Below, in pieces: positions 23,249 to 23,736 of a stretch of 23,736 bases of DNA. Each line of letters begins with the position of its first letter. Within the stretch, counting starts at the first letter, position 1. Under the pieces are notes generated by a model that saw only the letters and a program-made list of their open reading frames with translations, made no database searches and was not told the origin of the DNA. Both the position numbers and the translations under genes were made by a program. Source of the stretch: Actinomycetota bacterium (GTDB lineage: Bacteria; Actinomycetota; Actinomycetes; Actinomycetales; Microbacteriaceae). The stretch lies in NCBI GenBank assembly GCA_009703545.1, contig WLFX01000001.1, positions 1 to 23,736 of the forward strand, read 5' to 3'.

Positions 23249-23736
23249 CCCTTTTCGAGGACTTCGCGGACCTCGCCGACGAGAGCCTTCCACCGGGCGT
23301 GTTCCTGCCTGCCGACAATCAGATAGTTCGTCACGAACCCAAAACTGGCTTTGTGGGTTGGGTCGGCGAAACCGGCTTGACCGCCGAACCCATCGTGGCC
23401 GAACGATGCGGGACTTAGCAGTGGTGATCGCGCCTCGCACTCGAGCATTACGCCAAATCCACGCTCGGGCCATGGCCCAGGCTCGCCCCACACTGACGGC
23501 CCGGTGACTCGACGCTCACTCATCACAGCCACGGTCGCGTCGGACAGCATCTGCACTCCGTTCGTTGGTGTGACGGTGGATGACCACATCGCGGCCAATC
23601 CCCTCGCCGTTGATATTCCGTTTGCGCCCGGCAGTTGACCTTGGTGAACACGGGGGTCGTTGTAACCGACGTTGGGATGAATGCCCTCACTGGCGGGAAA
23701 CGCGTTCCCGAACGACATCGCGCGCGACTGGAGGTC
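23245..23736 (-). CDS. Beta-lactamase-fold serine hydrolase (C-terminal part only)
   Basis: The C-terminal 163 residues of a class C beta-lactamase/esterase-like serine hydrolase are visible; the frame continues past the right edge. PGANGISTARGLAAMWSS is the family helix before the active-site wall. FGHDGFGGQAGFADPTHKAS contains HDG, the equivalent of the KTG/HTG triad on strand B3, followed by FGFVTN. The catalytic SxxK and YxN motifs must lie outside the window. The visible motifs fit esterase/D-aminopeptidase-like members better than true beta-lactamases. An internal ATG at 23718 is not a likely start, because similarity runs upstream of it. It is codirectional with the toxin-antitoxin operon, 31 nt upstream. 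Confidence 0.85.
   Translation of the reverse strand, partial: DLQSRAMSFGNAFPASEGIHPNVGYNDPRVHQGQLPGANGISTARGLAAMWSSTVTPTNGVQMLSDATVAVMSERRVTGPSVWGEPGPWPERGFGVMLECEARSPLLSPASFGHDGFGGQAGFADPTHKASFGFVTNYLIVGRQEHARWKALVGEVREVLEKG

Overview
The window looks like chromosomal DNA from an actinobacterium. It carries two WhiB-family genes, an MtrA-MtrB-LpqB module, an actinobacterial-type SecA, an Rv3235-family protein, a PdtaS-type kinase and a cell-envelope glycosyltransferase paired with a DUF5719 protein. Base composition by eye is only moderately GC-rich. Gene order resembles the M. tuberculosis Rv3217c-Rv3265c neighbourhood (whiB2, manA/manB, mtrAB-lpqB, comF, secA, Rv3235, pdtaS, whiB1, Rv3217c) but is far more compact. 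A Micrococcales/Microbacteriaceae-like organism with a compact genome is my best guess, made from gene content and protein character rather than from any search. No tRNA, rRNA, CRISPR array, IS element or prophage was seen.

Layout. (1) 1-6923 is an envelope/sugar-nucleotide block: the 3' end of manA, a whiB2-type regulator with a near-consensus promoter, a large membrane glycosyltransferase, DUF5719, a convergent Zincin_1-family gene that has lost its HExxH residues, and manB. ManA and ManB together make mannose-1-phosphate from fructose-6-phosphate, feeding mannosylation of envelope glycans. (2) 6957-11522 is mtrA-mtrB-lpqB-comF, tightly packed with ATGA or 8-nt overlaps, only 33 nt after manB. 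(3) secA follows directly; the hpf gene common between comF and secA in actinobacteria is absent. (4) 14363-17563 is a set of poorly characterised actinobacterial genes: an Rv3235-family protein, a two-module 177-aa protein, an excisionase-type HTH protein, a membrane-anchored SAF/CpaB-like protein and a CpaE/MinD-like protein with a lysine-less P-loop. Two perfect DnaA-box 9-mers flank the 177-aa gene. (5) 17574-19919 holds a PdtaS-like kinase, a strong two-way terminator, whiB1 and a small membrane protein. (6) 19980-23736 is a more accessory tail: an Orn/Lys/Arg-decarboxylase-like PLP enzyme, a VIT1/CCC1-type transporter, a peroxiredoxin, a RelE/Phd toxin-antitoxin pair with a well-formed promoter and operator, and a truncated serine hydrolase.

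Regulatory character. Genes inside operons in the left half usually have clear Shine-Dalgarno sequences. Several monocistronic or first genes in the right half have none, but carry a -10-like hexamer 6-7 nt before the start codon, the arrangement of leaderless mRNAs. The best candidate for a little-described system is the HTH / SAF / deviant-ATPase cluster at 14948-17563, which resembles Tad/Flp-pilus components CpaB and CpaE but has no secretion ATPase, pilin or platform gene beside it.
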